Source: Poecilobothrus nobilitatus
Lineage: Eukaryota; Arthropoda; Insecta; Diptera; Dolichopodidae
Length of the DNA: 64,000 nt
Reading direction: 5' to 3'
NCBI GenBank assembly: GCA_947095535.1
Contig: OX352772.1
Location: forward strand, 95,399,207-95,463,206
The first letter of the stretch is position 1. Every line of letters begins with the position of its first letter. Below the pieces are notes generated by a model that saw nothing but the letters and a program-made list of their open reading frames with translations, was not told the DNA's origin and made no database searches. This document shows positions 33,087 to 44,937 of the stretch, piece after piece. The translations under genes were made by a program, and so were the position numbers.

Positions 33087-34195
33087 AAACAAGGTAGAAT
33101 GTAAACCAACGGTTTTTAAAAGCGCACATTTCCAAAACACAATACAAACTGTTTATAATTGTGACTTGTACAAAAATTTTAAAATTTCATGTAATAACAA
33201 AATATGTGAAAATAGGACTTTTTTGCAATTTTGAGGGGCTGTAAGTCCGGAATCCTATATAACTAAGAAAAAACCGTTAACACACGTAAAAACATATTAT
33301 TGAACCTTTAATTTTCATGTCTTGCCGATGAAAAATTTTTACAGGTGCCTAAGTTACAGGTGTCTAAAAATAGCAAATTTTCAATTTTTGAGGCGTAATA
33401 ACTCTTAAAGACGGGGCGGTACCAAAAAATTTTCTGAGGAAACTTATACTAATTCTAAAAGTTCTTTCTTGTCTCAAAATTTCATGTTTCTATCTAAAGG
33501 CATGCCGGAGTGATGAAAAAAGAAATTTCATGCAAAATGTGGTTTTCATATAACGGTAAATTTAAATAGTAAATTACAAAATATTACATAATTTTGACAT
33601 TGTTTTATATAGATAATAACATTTTCTATCTTCTGGCGGTTATAGATTGCAAAACTATTACGCAGAGCCTGAGATATGTACATCTGAAAATGGGGCTTTT
33701 TCGCAATTTTGTTGAGTTGCAACTTTGGAACCCTTTACAACTAAAATAAACCTTTAACACACATTAAAATATATTACTGTAGCTTTAATTTTTATATCTT
33801 TCCGAAGTAAAATGTGTACAGGTTCCTAAGTTACAGGTGTTTAAAAATAGCAAATTTTCAATTTTTGAGCCCTAATAGCTCAATAAAAAAAATTTCTGAG
33901 CAAACCTATACTATGTTATGTTCTGCTTCAGATTGAGAAAATCTTAAGCAGAACATAAGATATACGCATTTAAAAATAGGGCTTTTTCAAAGTTTGAGGG
34001 GCTGTACCTCCGTAATGGATAGGGCTACATGAAAAAGTTGTTCCACAAAATTATTTTTTTTATGAGACCTACCCATGGTTAAAATTGTTTTTCTCTATCT
34101 TTAACGGTGTAGAACTTTTGTAAACAGACGGACGGACGAACGGACAGATTGAAACTAATAAGCACATTTTTTCAAAATTTTTTTGGAAATATACT
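33087..34195 (-). repeat. Dispersed repeat family M, copy 2
   Basis: Inverse orientation: it begins aaacaaggtagaatgtaaac and ends at the inverse of agyacatttcc. The cggacggacgaacggac tract is at about 34,128-34,144. It splits the ORF between pX and penton. No coding sequence. Confidence 0.8.
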
Positions 34196-34698
34196 AAAAA
34201 CGACAACTTCTTAGAAAAAAAGAGGAGAAAATAAAAATTACGGAAACAAAGGGTACTCAAACTAGTGCAAAACCAATGTATATAGATGCGGAAACTCAAT
34301 CGCATTTTCTTGAATATAAGAATGTTGGAATACAAGTTGTTTCTGAAGAAGAAGAAGTATATGAAAAAGAAGCTGATGACGAAGTATTTGATGATGAAAT
34401 TCAGGAAAATGTATTAACAAAAGCATTGTCAGCTGCTTCAGTTGGAGAACGTCTTAGAAAAAGAAAATCAATTAGAAATCAAAATGTACAAATTTTTGAA
34501 ACTGATACAGGAGACATTATAACTGTTCCTTTAGATAGACCAAGCCCACAAACGAAAAAAGAAAAAACTATAAATAGCAAAGAGTTGGATAATTCATCAA
34601 GACGTGTTTTAAGGTCAGCAGTAGGTAATACTCAAACAGAACTTAATTTTCCAATTCGTAAGAATAAATCCGCAAGATCATGGACAACATACAAGTAA
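34196..34698 (+). pseudogene. Conserved Polinton ORF between pX and penton (set A), second part
   Basis: The frame is open from about 34,192 (TKNDNFLEKKEE). It passes the ATG at 34,276 to an acidic stretch (EEEEVYEKEADDEVFDDE), a basic patch (RLRKRKSIRNQ), TGDIITVPLDRPSPQ and the ending ARSWTTYK. The set B equivalent (44,412-44,903) ends PEWTTYK. Its last codons overlap the penton start at 34,680. Confidence 0.7.
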
Positions 34699-35533
34699 AT
34701 GATGAATTTTATGTCAGTTTACTCAGTGACTCATCTATGAACTATTATCCAGAAAATTCATTATCATCTTTTACAAATAAAATGAATAAATACATGTGTG
34801 ATTCAAGGTGGAAAATCGATATTTCAGAAATGTATGTTAATGATTTCGTTCCAAATGTGTATGTTGAAGAATGGGAGAATAGTACTCAAATATTTATTAA
34901 AGGTATGCAGGAAGATATGATAGGAGTTGGACCATCATATATTCAATACATAGAAAAACAAATTATATGCGACTGGAAAGTTTTTCTACTACGAACACTA
35001 ATTCAAAATATACGCCCACTTAATAGGTTTACAAGAAAAGAAGTTAAACGACAGTTGATTTGGGGAATTTTATAAACGATGAAGTTCATTATACACAACC
35101 AACAAAAGCTGAGGAGAGGCCTAAAAATATAAGTTACACCACAATATGTGTTACTAGGCCTAAAATAGATATAAAAATAAGAGCAATTTACGCTTATACT
35201 CTCGAAGGACTTTTGACAACATGTTTCAATCAAATATCTTTTAAAGTTACAGATTTTAAAAAATATAAATCACGTGTAATAGAAGCTTTCAAAACTTTTA
35301 TAGATAGTGTACAATTGATTCCCATTATTAAACCAAATATGTTTTTTATATACACAGATATAACTGAACCGCAAAAAATAGGTAATAAAGATGTAAGGTG
35401 TTTAAGATCTGTTAACATACAAAATTCTTTCACTGATACTGTAAAAGAATTCAGTAATATTCAATATTGCAATGTGGAGAAATCATTTAATAACATTTCA
35501 TTACTTTTATGTGATAAATATGATACAAAATAA
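34680..35533 (+). pseudogene. Penton-like minor capsid protein (set A)
   Basis: Start MDNIQVNDEFYVSLLSDSSM, then YYPENSLSSFTNKM and WKIDISEMYVNDF: the N-terminus of the Polinton minor capsid (penton) protein, a predicted single jelly roll. The first frame ends at 35,075. The next frame (open from 35,060) continues through LEGLLTTCFNQISFKV, MFFIYTDITEPQ and LRSVNIQN, as expected for the C-terminal half. One frameshift near 35,060 therefore splits the gene. pVI-like follows after 102 bases. Confidence 0.78.
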
Positions 35534-35635
35534 ACTTTTCCAATAGTTCAATTCCAACAAAAATTGTATTACATTTTAAAAAAGTATAAATAAAAGCGAT
35601 TTTATAAAACTATATATTATTTTATTTTATTCATT

Positions 35636-35986
35636 ATGGAGAGAGAATACTATAAGTATTATTTAATTCAATCTGGTAGAGGACTTGATGATATCGGCCC
35701 TTTATTACATTCAACCGTACCTTTTCAAAGAGGTCGTGGATTGGCAAGCTTTTTAGGGGGACTTTTTAGATATTTGAAACCATTATTTACTTCAGGCGCT
35801 GATATTTTGAAAAAAGAGATTATTAACTCTGGTATCAATGCTTTATCTGATATTGCATATGGTGCAAATGTAAAAGAAGTTATGCAAGAACGTAGTAAAG
35901 AGACTGTTAAAAATGCCGCACGACGTGGTGCCGTACGAAAACTGAATGAAATGTATGGTTCTAGTTATAAAAAGACCATTCATTAG
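35636..35986 (+). CDS. pVI-like virion protein (set A)
   Basis: 116 residues, ATG at 35,636, intact. The N-terminus YKYYLIQSGRGLDD is followed by FQRGRGLASFLGGLFRYLKP, an amphipathic Gly-rich segment. NARRGAVRKL and a basic end complete it. This resembles the adenovirus protein VI-like (membrane-active or internal) protein of adintoviruses and Polintons. It lies between penton and major capsid as in those elements. There is no set B counterpart in the window. Confidence 0.7.
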   Translation: MEREYYKYYLIQSGRGLDDIGPLLHSTVPFQRGRGLASFLGGLFRYLKPLFTSGADILKKEIINSGINALSDIAYGANVKEVMQERSKETVKNAARRGAVRKLNEMYGSSYKKTIH

Positions 35987-36061
35987 AAATTTAAACTATT
36001 TTAAGTCAAAACGACGCAGAGATAATAACACAAAAAAACAGAAAGATATTTTTAATTAATT

Positions 36062-37363
36062 ATGATTGAGTGTATGAAATCTGAGTTGGATATTTTTAAA
36101 CCCCAAACCATTCAGTCTAGCATTTTACAATGTGAAGAAGTTTCCTACAATCCTATTTCTTCTTTAGGCAACCCTTCAACTGTTGAATTTGTTTCACTGG
36201 GTCATGGCGATACATATAGAGATTTGTCTTCTACATATTTGAGATTAAAAGTACAGATCTTAAAGAAAGATAGAACACAATGGAATAATGATAAAAATGC
36301 TGAAGGAAAAATAATAATACAACCAAGTGTAGTTAATAACATTTTACATTCTTTAATAAAACAATGTAATGTTCAATTAAATGGTAAAAATATAACACCA
36401 CCTGATGGAAATTATCACTATAGAGCTTATATTGAATCTTCATTAAATTATGATACAGATGCTGCTGCAACTCATTTAGAATGAGCAGGATGGATTTTAG
36501 ATAAAGCAAATACAGCTAAATCTGATAATAATGGTTCAAAAGAGCGCCAAAAATTGTATCATAATAGCAATGTAGTGGAATTTATGGGGAAACTACATTT
36601 AGATATGTTTAATCAACCTACTCTATTTATAAATAATGTTGACATTCGAATAGTTTTAACACTTGAAAAACCAGATTTTTATCTATTTGCAGACAATTCT
36701 GATGAATCACAATTAAAAATTATAGAAGCTACGCTATTTATGAGACATGTTACCGTTAATCCAAGCGTACTGTTAGCAGACAATCCTGTTCTTGAGAAAT
36801 CCAATGCTAAATATAATTATAAACGCGTTGAAGTAAAAAGTTTTACTATTCCAATGAACAGCTCGTCAATATCACTTGATAATGTTTTTATTGGACAATT
36901 GCCAAACACAATAATTTTTTGTATGACAGAAAATGTGGGTTACTCTGGAAAAAGATCAAAAAACCCATACAATTTTAAACATTTTGATATTTCACAATTT
37001 GTGTTAAACGTAAATGGTGTTCAAATACCTAATTCATCAATTGAAACCAGTTTTTCAGATGAAAATAATTTCTGTACAAGAGCATATAGTACACTTATTT
37101 CAGGAACTGAAATTTACCAGAATGATAAAGGTCATCAGATAACAAAGTCTATGTTTAATAATGGATTTTTTATACTAGCTTTTGATTTAACTACAGGTGC
37201 ATCTGGAAATGAAGTATGTCAAGGTTTACTAAACCAGGGTACAGTTAGAATTGAAGGCAAGGCTATCAAAACCACTTAAATCTACACTAATTGCTATTGT
37301 TTATAAAGAATTTGATGCAAACATACAAATTGATAAAAATGGAAATATATTTACAAATCTATA
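36062..37363 (+). pseudogene. Major capsid protein, double jelly roll (set A)
   Basis: The start is MIECMKSELDIFKPQTIQSS. Diagnostic blocks are FVSLGHGDTYRDLSSTYLRL, MGKLHLDMFNQPTLFINNVD (about 36,580), FMRHVTVNPSVLLAD, YKRVEVKSFTIPMNSSS, IGQLPNTIIFCM, NPYNFKHFDISQF and RAYSTLISGTEIY. This is the Polinton/adintovirus capsid protein. An in-frame TGA at 36,482-36,484 interrupts it (context HLE-stop-AGWILDK). A frameshift near 37,258 moves the last 35 residues to another frame, ending near 37,363. It is otherwise about full length. Confidence 0.9.
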
Positions 37364-37391
37364 AATAGGATACTGAAACATGTATTTGAAT

Positions 37392-37842
37392 ATTCGACAA
37401 GATGTTATAGTCCTGTTCACATGTGGATGTAAAGTTTTGTTGTGATGATAAAAATACTTTATTTGTAAAAGATATTTGTTTAGTTGGAATTAAAGACCCT
37501 TGTAAAAATTTGTAAAAGAGTTTACTTACAAATTTCCAACCAAAGAAATTGTAAATGAAAATTTTGAAAATTACTCTTTCGGAACTGTACATAATGATAA
37601 AATTAATAAAGAATTAAGACAAGATACACAATAAAAATGCTGAATCAAATGTAGGGAATATGTTATTAAATATATCAAAATGTAACACAAAAAACATTTT
37701 ATAAAATTGCGCGAAGAAATATATATTCCAATACAACGTTATAGCGTTCAATGCAATTATTCTAGATTGTTTTTTGAAATACCTGTACTACTAGAAAATA
37801 AAATTTGTAATATTTTATTCAAGAACAAAAATAATTGAAAAA
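37392..37842 (+). pseudogene. Fused remnants of two downstream Polinton genes (set A, left copy)
   Basis: The first part (to about 37,618) matches 47,419-47,641 almost base for base (KEFTYKFPTKEIVNENF..NDKINKELR). It then jumps to sequence equivalent to 48,515-48,727 (EEIYIPIQRYSVQCNYSRL, ICNILFKN). The protease and the gene after it, which lie between those points in the right copy, are missing. An internal deletion of about 0.9 kb joined the two. Confidence 0.75.
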
Positions 37843-38530
37843 TTTGTAAAATTTTTATGCAAATTAGGTGTTTGTAAATAATATAGATTATATGTTATTA
37901 AAAGTTCAATGACTTAAACAAAGTGTCGTGAATAATTCAATTTCCGGAACAAGCTTTTGTAAATAATAGACAAGGTCAACTAGATAATGTAGAAAAAGTA
38001 AGTGCAATGATCTAAATAGATGTTGTAATATATAGTATTTTTTACCGCTTGCATAATTAATTTCCGAAAACAGCTTTTGTAAATAATAGAAAGAGATAAT
38101 GTATAACAAGTAAGTGCAATGATCTGTTTTATATTGGTCGAAACAGGTGTTGTACTATAATAACATAGACTATGCAAATAATATGCAATAATTTATTTAT
38201 ATTGTTAATAAAAAGCTTTCACGGTCAACCAGTTGACAATATAGGTAACATAATATTAACGCAAAAAATGCAGTTAATTATGAGATAAATAAAATGCAGA
38301 TATTGATCTTGTTATTGTATCTTGGTTTTAAAGTAATTTAAAGTAAAGGTTGTATGTATAAAATCATGAGGAAAAAAGTTGCGTTTAGTGATTAATTGTT
38401 ATGTTTAATTGAAAAAAAATTTAATATAGAACAAGATTTATTGAAATTACTTTGAGGTATTATGTAAATTTGAGGTATGTCAACTATATGTGTGTTGGAG
38501 GTAAACCAAATGTGCTATAAACTATAAGCA
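37843..38530. other. AT-rich region with a partial duplication
   Basis: aatttccg(ga)a.cagcttttgtaaataatag..aagtaagtgcaatgatct occurs at about 37,939-38,013 and 38,060-38,125. aaaaagttgcgtttagtgat at 38,376 recurs as a diverged copy at 40,889. No gene is seen; short open frames on the minus strand follow the repeat. Confidence 0.5.
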
Positions 38531-40883
38531 AAACAAGTAAATGTAACAGTAAGTCGATGCAACCGACTTATTAATACTCTACACCTGAATAATTCGAATT
38601 AAATTAAAAATCCATAAGTTTTTTTGGCTGCTGCTTCAACTTCTTCCCTTTTCTGTTTTATTCAACTCGAATTTCAGGAACGTAAAAGAAGCATCCTCTT
38701 GGGATATGCTTGAAACCTTTGTAAAACATTTTAAGTTTCTATCTTTATTAATTTCGAAGATCGTTAGTCCTTGGGAGGTGTGTGTCAGGTACCCGAATTG
38801 CCACTCCAACTCATCGAATCCATCTCAGAAACATAAAGAAAACATGCCAGAACACCATTGTACTAAATTTAAAGGTTCTACTTTTGTTGGTTTTGGAGAT
38901 ATGCTCGTTGCTCTTGTGCTCGTCCGGAAGTTTCCAAAATACGAACCCATGGTTCAAATTCTTTCAAATGTCAGTTTCCAATTTTATAGAAAAGAAAACA
39001 TAACAGCACACTCTTGTACTAAAAATAAAGGTTCTATCTTTGTTGGTTGTGGAGATATACTCGTTTGCTCTGGGGCTCGTTCGGGAGCTTCCAAGATAAG
39101 AACCCATGAACCAAATCCTCTTAAATTTCAGAGACATAAATCGAACGGGAAGGAACATCATTGTAAAAAATTTATGGTTCTATCTTTGTTGATTTTGGAG
39201 ATAATCTCGTTTGCTCTGGGGTTCGTTCGGAAGCTTCCAAAATCCGAACCCATGGACCTAATCCTCTCAAATTTCAGAGACATAAATCAAACATGAAAGA
39301 GCACCATTCTGCAAAAAATTTAAAGGTTATATCTTTGTTGTTTTTGGAGATAATCTCATTTGCTCTGGGGCTCGTTCGGAAGCTTCCAAAATCCAAACCC
39401 ATAGACCAAATCCTCTCAAATTTCAGAGACCTAAATCAAACATGAAAGAACACCATTCTGATAAATTTGAAGGATATATCTTTGTTGTTTTTGGAGATAA
39501 TCTCATATGCTCTGCGGTTCGTTCGGAAGCTTATGGACTATATCCTCTTAATCCAAACATATGGACTACATCCTCTTAAATTTCAGAGACAAAAATCAAA
39601 CGGGAAGGAACATCATTGTAAAAAATTTAAAGGTTCTATCTTTGTTGGTTTTGGAGATAATCTCGTTTGCTCTGGGGCTCGTTCGGAAGCTTCCAATATA
39701 CGAATCCATAGTTCAAATTCTTTCAAATGTCAGTTTCCAATTTTATAGAAAAGGAAACATAACAGCACACTCTTGTACAAAATTTAAAGGTTATATCTTT
39801 GTTTGTTTTGGAGAAAATCTCATTTGCTCTGGTGCTCGTTCGGAAGCTTCCAAAACCCAAACCCATGGACCAAATCCTCTTAAATTTCAGAGACATAAAT
39901 CGAACGGGAAGGAACATCATTGTACAAAATTTGAAGGTTCTATCTTTATTTGATTTTGGAGATAATTTCGTTTGCTCTGGGGCTCGTTCGGAAGCTTCCA
40001 AAATCCAAACCCATAGACCAAATCCTCTCAAATTTCAGAGACCTAAATCAAACATGAAAGAACACCATTCTGATAAATTTGAAGGTTATATCTTTGTTGT
40101 TTTTGGAGATAATCTCATATGCTCTGCGGTTCGTTCGGAAGCTTATGGACTATATCCTCTTAATCCAAACATATGGACTACATCCTCTTAAATTTCAGAG
40201 ACAAAAATCAAACGGGAAGGAACATCATTGTAAAAAATGTAAAGGTTCTATCTTTGTTGGTTTTGGAGATAATCTCGTTTGCTCTGGGGCTCGTTCGGAA
40301 GCTTCCAATATACGAATCCATAGTTCAAATTCTTTCAAATGTCAGTTTCCAATTTTATAGAAAAGGAAACATAACAGCACACTCTTGTACAAAATTTAAA
40401 GGTTATATCTTTGTTTGTTTTGGAGATAATCTCATTTGCTCTGGTGCTCGTTCGGAAGCTTCCAAAACCCAAACCCATGGACCAAATCCTCTTAAATTTC
40501 AGAGACATAAATCGAACGGGAAGAAACATCATTGTACAAAATTTAAAGCTTCTATCTTTGTTGGTTTTGGAGATAATCTCGTTTGCTCCGGAATCATTCG
40601 GAAGCTTCCAGAATCCGAACCCATGGACAGATTTTGTCCAGATTCGCACTTAGCCTTCCTTTCGTAATTAGTAACCAACTATATAAATTTCATCAAGATA
40701 GCTTCATTAGTTTTTTAGTTATCGTTTAAACGGACGGACGGACGGGCGGACATCACTAAAGCGACTCAGGAGGTGATCCTGATTCAGAATATATATACAT
40801 GTCCATATCTAACTCGCTTCCTTTTGGTGGTTACAAACACCATGCCAAAGTTAATATACCCTATACTTCATGTGTAGGGTATA
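38531..40883 (-). mobile_element. Family T element, inverse copy inside the Polinton
   Basis: It mirrors 27,863-29,963. It starts aaacaagtaaatgtaacagt with the cgatgcaaccgactta hairpin and contains 146-150 bp units. It ends in cggacggacggacgggcgga (40,734-40,753) and tgtgtagggtata. A higher-order repeat is seen: 39,441-39,930 recurs at 40,053-40,542 (612-bp offset). Its open frames are by-products of the array. Confidence 0.8.
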
Positions 40884-41129
40884 AAAAAAAAGTTGTATTT
40901 AGCGATTAATTGTTATGTTTAAGAAAAACTATTTTTAATATAGAACCACATATTTTTTTTATGTTCTTGTAAATTACTTTGTATTATGCAATTTTTATGT
41001 TCTTGCAAATTACTTCATATAATGTAAAATTCAGGTATGTTATTGAAACCAATAAATGGGCAAAAAGAAAATTTAACAAAAAATTGTAAAATAAAAAAAA
41101 TGTAAATTAAGTTTCATATAATATCGTTT
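40884..41129. other. AT-rich junction region
   Basis: ttttatgttcttgtaaattac is repeated at 40,958 and 40,996. Nothing coding is visible. The boundary between set A and set B on this side should lie between about 37,850 and 41,130. Confidence 0.4.
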
Positions 41130-41967
41130 TTATTTACCCAAGAAATGTGTCTTTAGCAAAACCTAACCATTTAACAAAAATCTGATTTCCTTTTCTTTTC
41201 AATATTTTTTAAACAAGAAAAATATCAAGATTTTTGACTCGAGTAAGTTCAGGCTCGTAAAAAGAACCTGAAATCGGTGTTTTTGTACAATCAAGTAAGT
41301 TGTAAGTAATTGGATCTGTGCGTTTTACTTCTTTAATTGTAAATAATTCTGTTGACCAGTTTGGTTGATAACCTTTTGCAAGGTTTCCTTTGTATTTACT
41401 TATGCGTATATAATCTCCATTTTTGTATTTTACTTTCTGATAAAATTTCGGTTGCATGTAAATGTTCTTCAAAATATATTTCTCGTTTGCTTTTGTAACT
41501 TTTTAGGTTGAAGTTTAATTGTACGATGATATGTTGAATTGTATTTCTCAATAAGTGAGGGTAAAATAGATATCCATTTAAAATTACCTTGAAAACTAAA
41601 CTGTTTCCACATTGAATTTTTTAAAGTCCGGTTAAAACGTTCTACTAAACGAAAAAACTAACTTAACTTAAAAACTTTAGTTAAAACTTCTAAACGAAAA
41701 ACTCTTTACCTTCATCAGATTGAATATTTTTTGGGTGTATTCCAGCACGTTTCGGTGTGTTCCAAGCAAAATGTTATTAGCATTTTTAGTTTTAATTGGC
41801 TCAGCATAAGCATACTTCGAAAAAGTGTCTATTACAGTTAATAAAAATTTATTTCCTTTGTTATGCTTTGTATATGGAATCATTTCCTTGGAATCATTAA
41901 ACCTTTTTGAATAAATTTTCTTCGACAAAAGTTTCATCTGGCTGATCTATGTATTTCCGATACTATG
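41130..41967 (-). pseudogene. Polinton integrase (set B)
   Basis: Read leftwards: an IHRSAR-like start near 41,965, EMIPYTKHNKGNKFLLTVID with the first catalytic Asp (about 41,845), and SKYAYAEPIKTKNA. The second Asp block (IQSDEGKEFF) is in another frame. The catalytic-Glu block is VERFNRTLK-like near 41,640, then MQPKFYQKVKYKNGDYIRIS and the chromodomain-like end NQIFVKWLGFAKDT (41,140-41,180). There are several frameshifts and a stop after FLV at 41,209. By eye roughly 60% of residues agree with the set A integrase at 49,241-50,114, in opposite orientation, so this is a different lineage. Confidence 0.8.
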
Positions 41968-42335
41968 TGTGCCCTTGACATTATGCTTGTATCATTTACT
42001 AAGATTTTCCAATTCTATTTTATAATTTTCTATAGAGCAACAATTACAAGTATCCGGTCAAGATGACGAGTTGTCGTAAGCCCAAGGACAAAGAGCAAAA
42101 TGAGTTCCGTATATTGACGTAAATTCTGTTGTTGAAAATGCTTTAACGTATTTATACATGTGAAAAATACGTTGCTTATGCTCATTTAATAAGACAGGAA
42201 TATAATTTTAAAAATTTTTCCACTTCTTCCACCTTCATCTTTGAAAATGAGAATAAGGTATAATAAAAGGAATAACGTAAACCTTTGCTACTTTTATATA
42301 TTTGAAGAACAAATCTAATTACCTTTTAATGACTT
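41968..42335. other. Unassigned stretch between integrase B and ATPase B
   Basis: A minus-strand reading (FHMYKYVKAFSTTEF, FALCPWAYDNSSS, CNCCSIENYK) looks like decayed coding sequence but I do not recognise it. The divergent promoters of integrase and ATPase would be here. Confidence 0.35.
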
Positions 42336-42880
42336 TTGAAGCGAACCAATAATGATAATTTTTATCATCTATTTACAATGATGGTAGCGGGACCATCTGG
42401 ATGTGGAAAAACAACATTCTTATGTAACTTAATTAAAAATATTAACAGATTGATACATCCAAAAATTGAAAAAATAAAATGGTGTAACCCAGAAATGTCT
42501 GCTATTCCAAAAAGTATAAATTTCCCTGATATATATTTTTATAACAAAATACCAGAAGAGCTTGGGCAAAATAAACCTACTTTAATTGTTTTAGATGATT
42601 TAATGTTAGATTCTGCAAATAAACAGGTATGCGAACTTTTTACTAAAGGTTCGCACCTTCGCAATTTATGTATTATATTATTAACGCAAAACGTTTTTCA
42701 TCAGGGAAAATTCTCCCAAGATATTTTATTATATTGTAAATAATTGGTGCTTTTCAAAAACCCTCCAGACAAATCACAGATTTTTCCTCTAGCTAGACAA
42801 CTATCCGGAAAATATAAAAGGTTTCCCTGAGGGTATATAATGAATCAACCTCAAGTCCACATGATTATATTGTGTTATAT
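42336..42880 (+). pseudogene. Packaging ATPase (set B), first part
   Basis: FYHLFTMMVAGPSGCGKTTF holds Walker A. LIVLDDLMLDS is Walker B, and LLTQNVFHQGKFSQDI the sensor block. A stop follows at LYCK (42,741-42,743). The frame then reads LVLFKNPPDKSQIFPLARQL and degenerates to HDYIVLY, where the mariner-like element inserts. The sequence resumes at 44,172 with LTQDVNNLFRIGN. It is clearly diverged from ATPase A; I judge somewhat over half of residues shared. Confidence 0.85.
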
Positions 42881-44171
42881 GGGTGTTCAAAATTGAGGTA
42901 TCATTTTAATTTTAATAAAAAAATACTTTTTTTTTGAAATATTAAATATATTTTCATTTTAATTTATTACAAATAGGTTCCGGTTAATAATGAAAAATTA
43001 TGTCGGGCAAGTGGTCTCCTCTACTACTTCGGCAGGCTTCCAATCTTTTACCAAAATTCTGAATCACGTTGTTCAATAAACTGTTCTCAATGGTTGAAAT
43101 CTGCTCGATAATGTTGTTTTTAAGCTCTTGAATTGTTGTGGGATTATTGCTGTACACTTTCGATTTCACAAAACCCCGCAAAAAAAAAATCCAACGGTGT
43201 CAAATCGCACGATCTTGGTGGCCACATCAGTCCTCCTCTACGAGAAATAATGCGATTTTCGAACTTTTCCTTCAAAAGATCCATTGTTTCTTTTGCTGTC
43301 TGGCAAGTGGCACCGTCTTGTTGAAACTACATATTCTCTAAGTCCAAATCATCAATTTTCCGCCACAAAAAGCTTCGGATCATCTCCCTGTAGCGATTTC
43401 CATTGACCGTAATCGCATTTTCATTTGCGTTTTCAAAAAAATATGGTCCGATGATTCCTCCTGATCACAAACCACACCAAACCGTAACTTTTTGTGGATG
43501 TACTGGTTGCTCTAAGATAACCCTTGGATTCTCTTCACCCCAAATGCGGCAATTCTGTTTATTGACGTAGCCATTGAGCTGGAAATGAGCTTCGTCGGTG
43601 AAGATTATTTTGTTAAAAAAATTCTCATTTTCTTCTTGTTTTTCGATTGCCCAAGAAACGAATTGCCGACGTAATGCATGGTCAGTTAGTTTTAATTCTT
43701 GCGTCAACTGGATCTTATAAGCCTTTAAATGGAGATCACGATGTAAAATGTTGAATAATGTGGATGGTTTGATGTTTAATTGCTGCGAACGATGACGAAT
43801 GGAAATTTTTGGATCTTCTTCAACACTTCTGCTCCATTCTCTGTTGAACGACCATTACGTTGATAAATGTTGCCTCTGTTATCAAGAACAGATCCAGTTT
43901 CTAGAAATTTATCAACCATCAGCTTGATGGCACGATTTGTTGGAGCATTTTCTCTACCAAATTTTGTTCGAAATTTCCTAATTATATTTTGAAAACTTTT
44001 ACCATTTTCAAAAAATGTTGTAATAACAAAAACACGTTGTTCCTTCGTGTAACGTTCCATATTAACTAACCGGAATGTATTTAGAATATACCTAAAGAAA
44101 CCTCGTATAAAAATTTCAGGTAGAAAAAAAATGGCGGCAAAATCAAAATGATACCTCAATTTTGAACACCC
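42881..44171 (-). mobile_element. Tc1/mariner-superfamily element
   Basis: About 1.29 kb with inverted ends of at least 27 bp. gggtgttcaaaattgaggta at 42,881 is the inverse of tacctcaattttgaacaccc ending at 44,171. Flanks are tatat on the left and tatattt on the right, compatible with a TA target. The exact first base is ambiguous because left and right differ by one base. It splits the set B ATPase gene. Confidence 0.88.
42984..44060 (-). pseudogene. Mariner-type transposase, inactivated
   Basis: ATG at 44,058-44,060 (MERYTKEQRVFVITTFFENG). The helix-turn-helix half runs to about 43,800, where a frameshift occurs. The catalytic half shows KIIFTDEAHFQLNGYVNKQN (first Asp, about 43,605), HPQKVTVWCGL, FQQDGATCQTA (second Asp, about 43,310) and PPRSCDLTPLDFFL (third Asp). 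Two Trp codons have become stops: after WCGL (43,465) and before FQQDG (about 43,330). Otherwise close to full length. Confidence 0.85.
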
Positions 44172-44411
44172 TATATTTAACACAAGACGTTAACAATTTG
44201 TTTCGTATTGGAAATAATATTTTTTGAAAAGAATATATGCTACTGTGATACGGGTGATTTGAATAACAGCTGTCAAAAATTAAATGTATTCTTAATTGTA
44301 TTCTTAAATATTGTGATGATGATATTATAAAAACTATTGCTGAAATTGCAATCAATATATTAATAGACACGCAATTACATATAAAAGCACGCAAAAAGAT
44401 TACCAGAAAAG
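44172..44411 (+). pseudogene. ATPase end and pX-like remnant (set B)
   Basis: LTQDVNNLFRIGNNIF closes the ATPase. DDDIIKTIAEIAINILIDTQ and ARKK correspond to the DCEVIKTFCEIYLNTL part of the set A pX-like protein. The GGFL tail is absent, so the gene is truncated. Confidence 0.55.
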
Positions 44412-44903
44412 GATAATAATCTTACATTTGATACAGACACTCAAACAAAATTCTTTTCTAAACGAAATGCATATACAGAAACTGTATTACCTAAATACAA
44501 ATTAACACTAGAACAGACCGATTTTGTACCATTAGTAACTGACGATATGTTTGAATATGACGCTAAAAAAGAATATTCAAATATGGATATCGATTTATCA
44601 CATTACGATTTGGATGATGAAAATTCATTTAAAAAATTAGCTCAAACTGAAATGTTGAAAGATGAAAAATTAGTAGAAAGACCATCTCTAAGCTCTGATT
44701 ATCGAATGTTTGAAACACCAAGTGGTGATGCAGTTACCGTTCCTGTACCATCTCCTCAAAAGCACAAGACACTTAGATCGGCCGGTAGTGCAATTTCCTC
44801 CACTATACTTTCACAGTTTCCTGAAACAAAACAACGAAAACTAAAACCATTACTTAGAAGTCCAAAACTTTCATTAACACCAGAATGGACAACATATAAA
44901 TAG
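44412..44903 (+). pseudogene. Conserved Polinton ORF before penton (set B)
   Basis: The frame is open from 44,412 (DNNLTFDTDTQTKFF) through the ATG at 44,547 to PEWTTYK. It shares MFETPSGDAVTVPVPSPQ with the set A TGDIITVPLDRPSPQ region. It is acidic first and basic later. Its 5-prime third (the MNNITFNK-like part) is missing. Confidence 0.65.
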
Positions 44904-44937
44904 TACAACATTTTATGTTTTGCAAGAAGTTAACAAA

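Noticed and set aside
33087..34195. Family M copy 2 as a spliceosomal intron (aag/gtagaat on one side, cttcttag on the other)
   Set aside because: Copy 3 is in the opposite orientation relative to its host gene and copy 1 lacks a fitting acceptor, so a mobile repeat explains all three better.
38706..40667. Open frames up to 196 codons in the Polinton
   Set aside because: Same array as above in inverse orientation; no independent coding signal.
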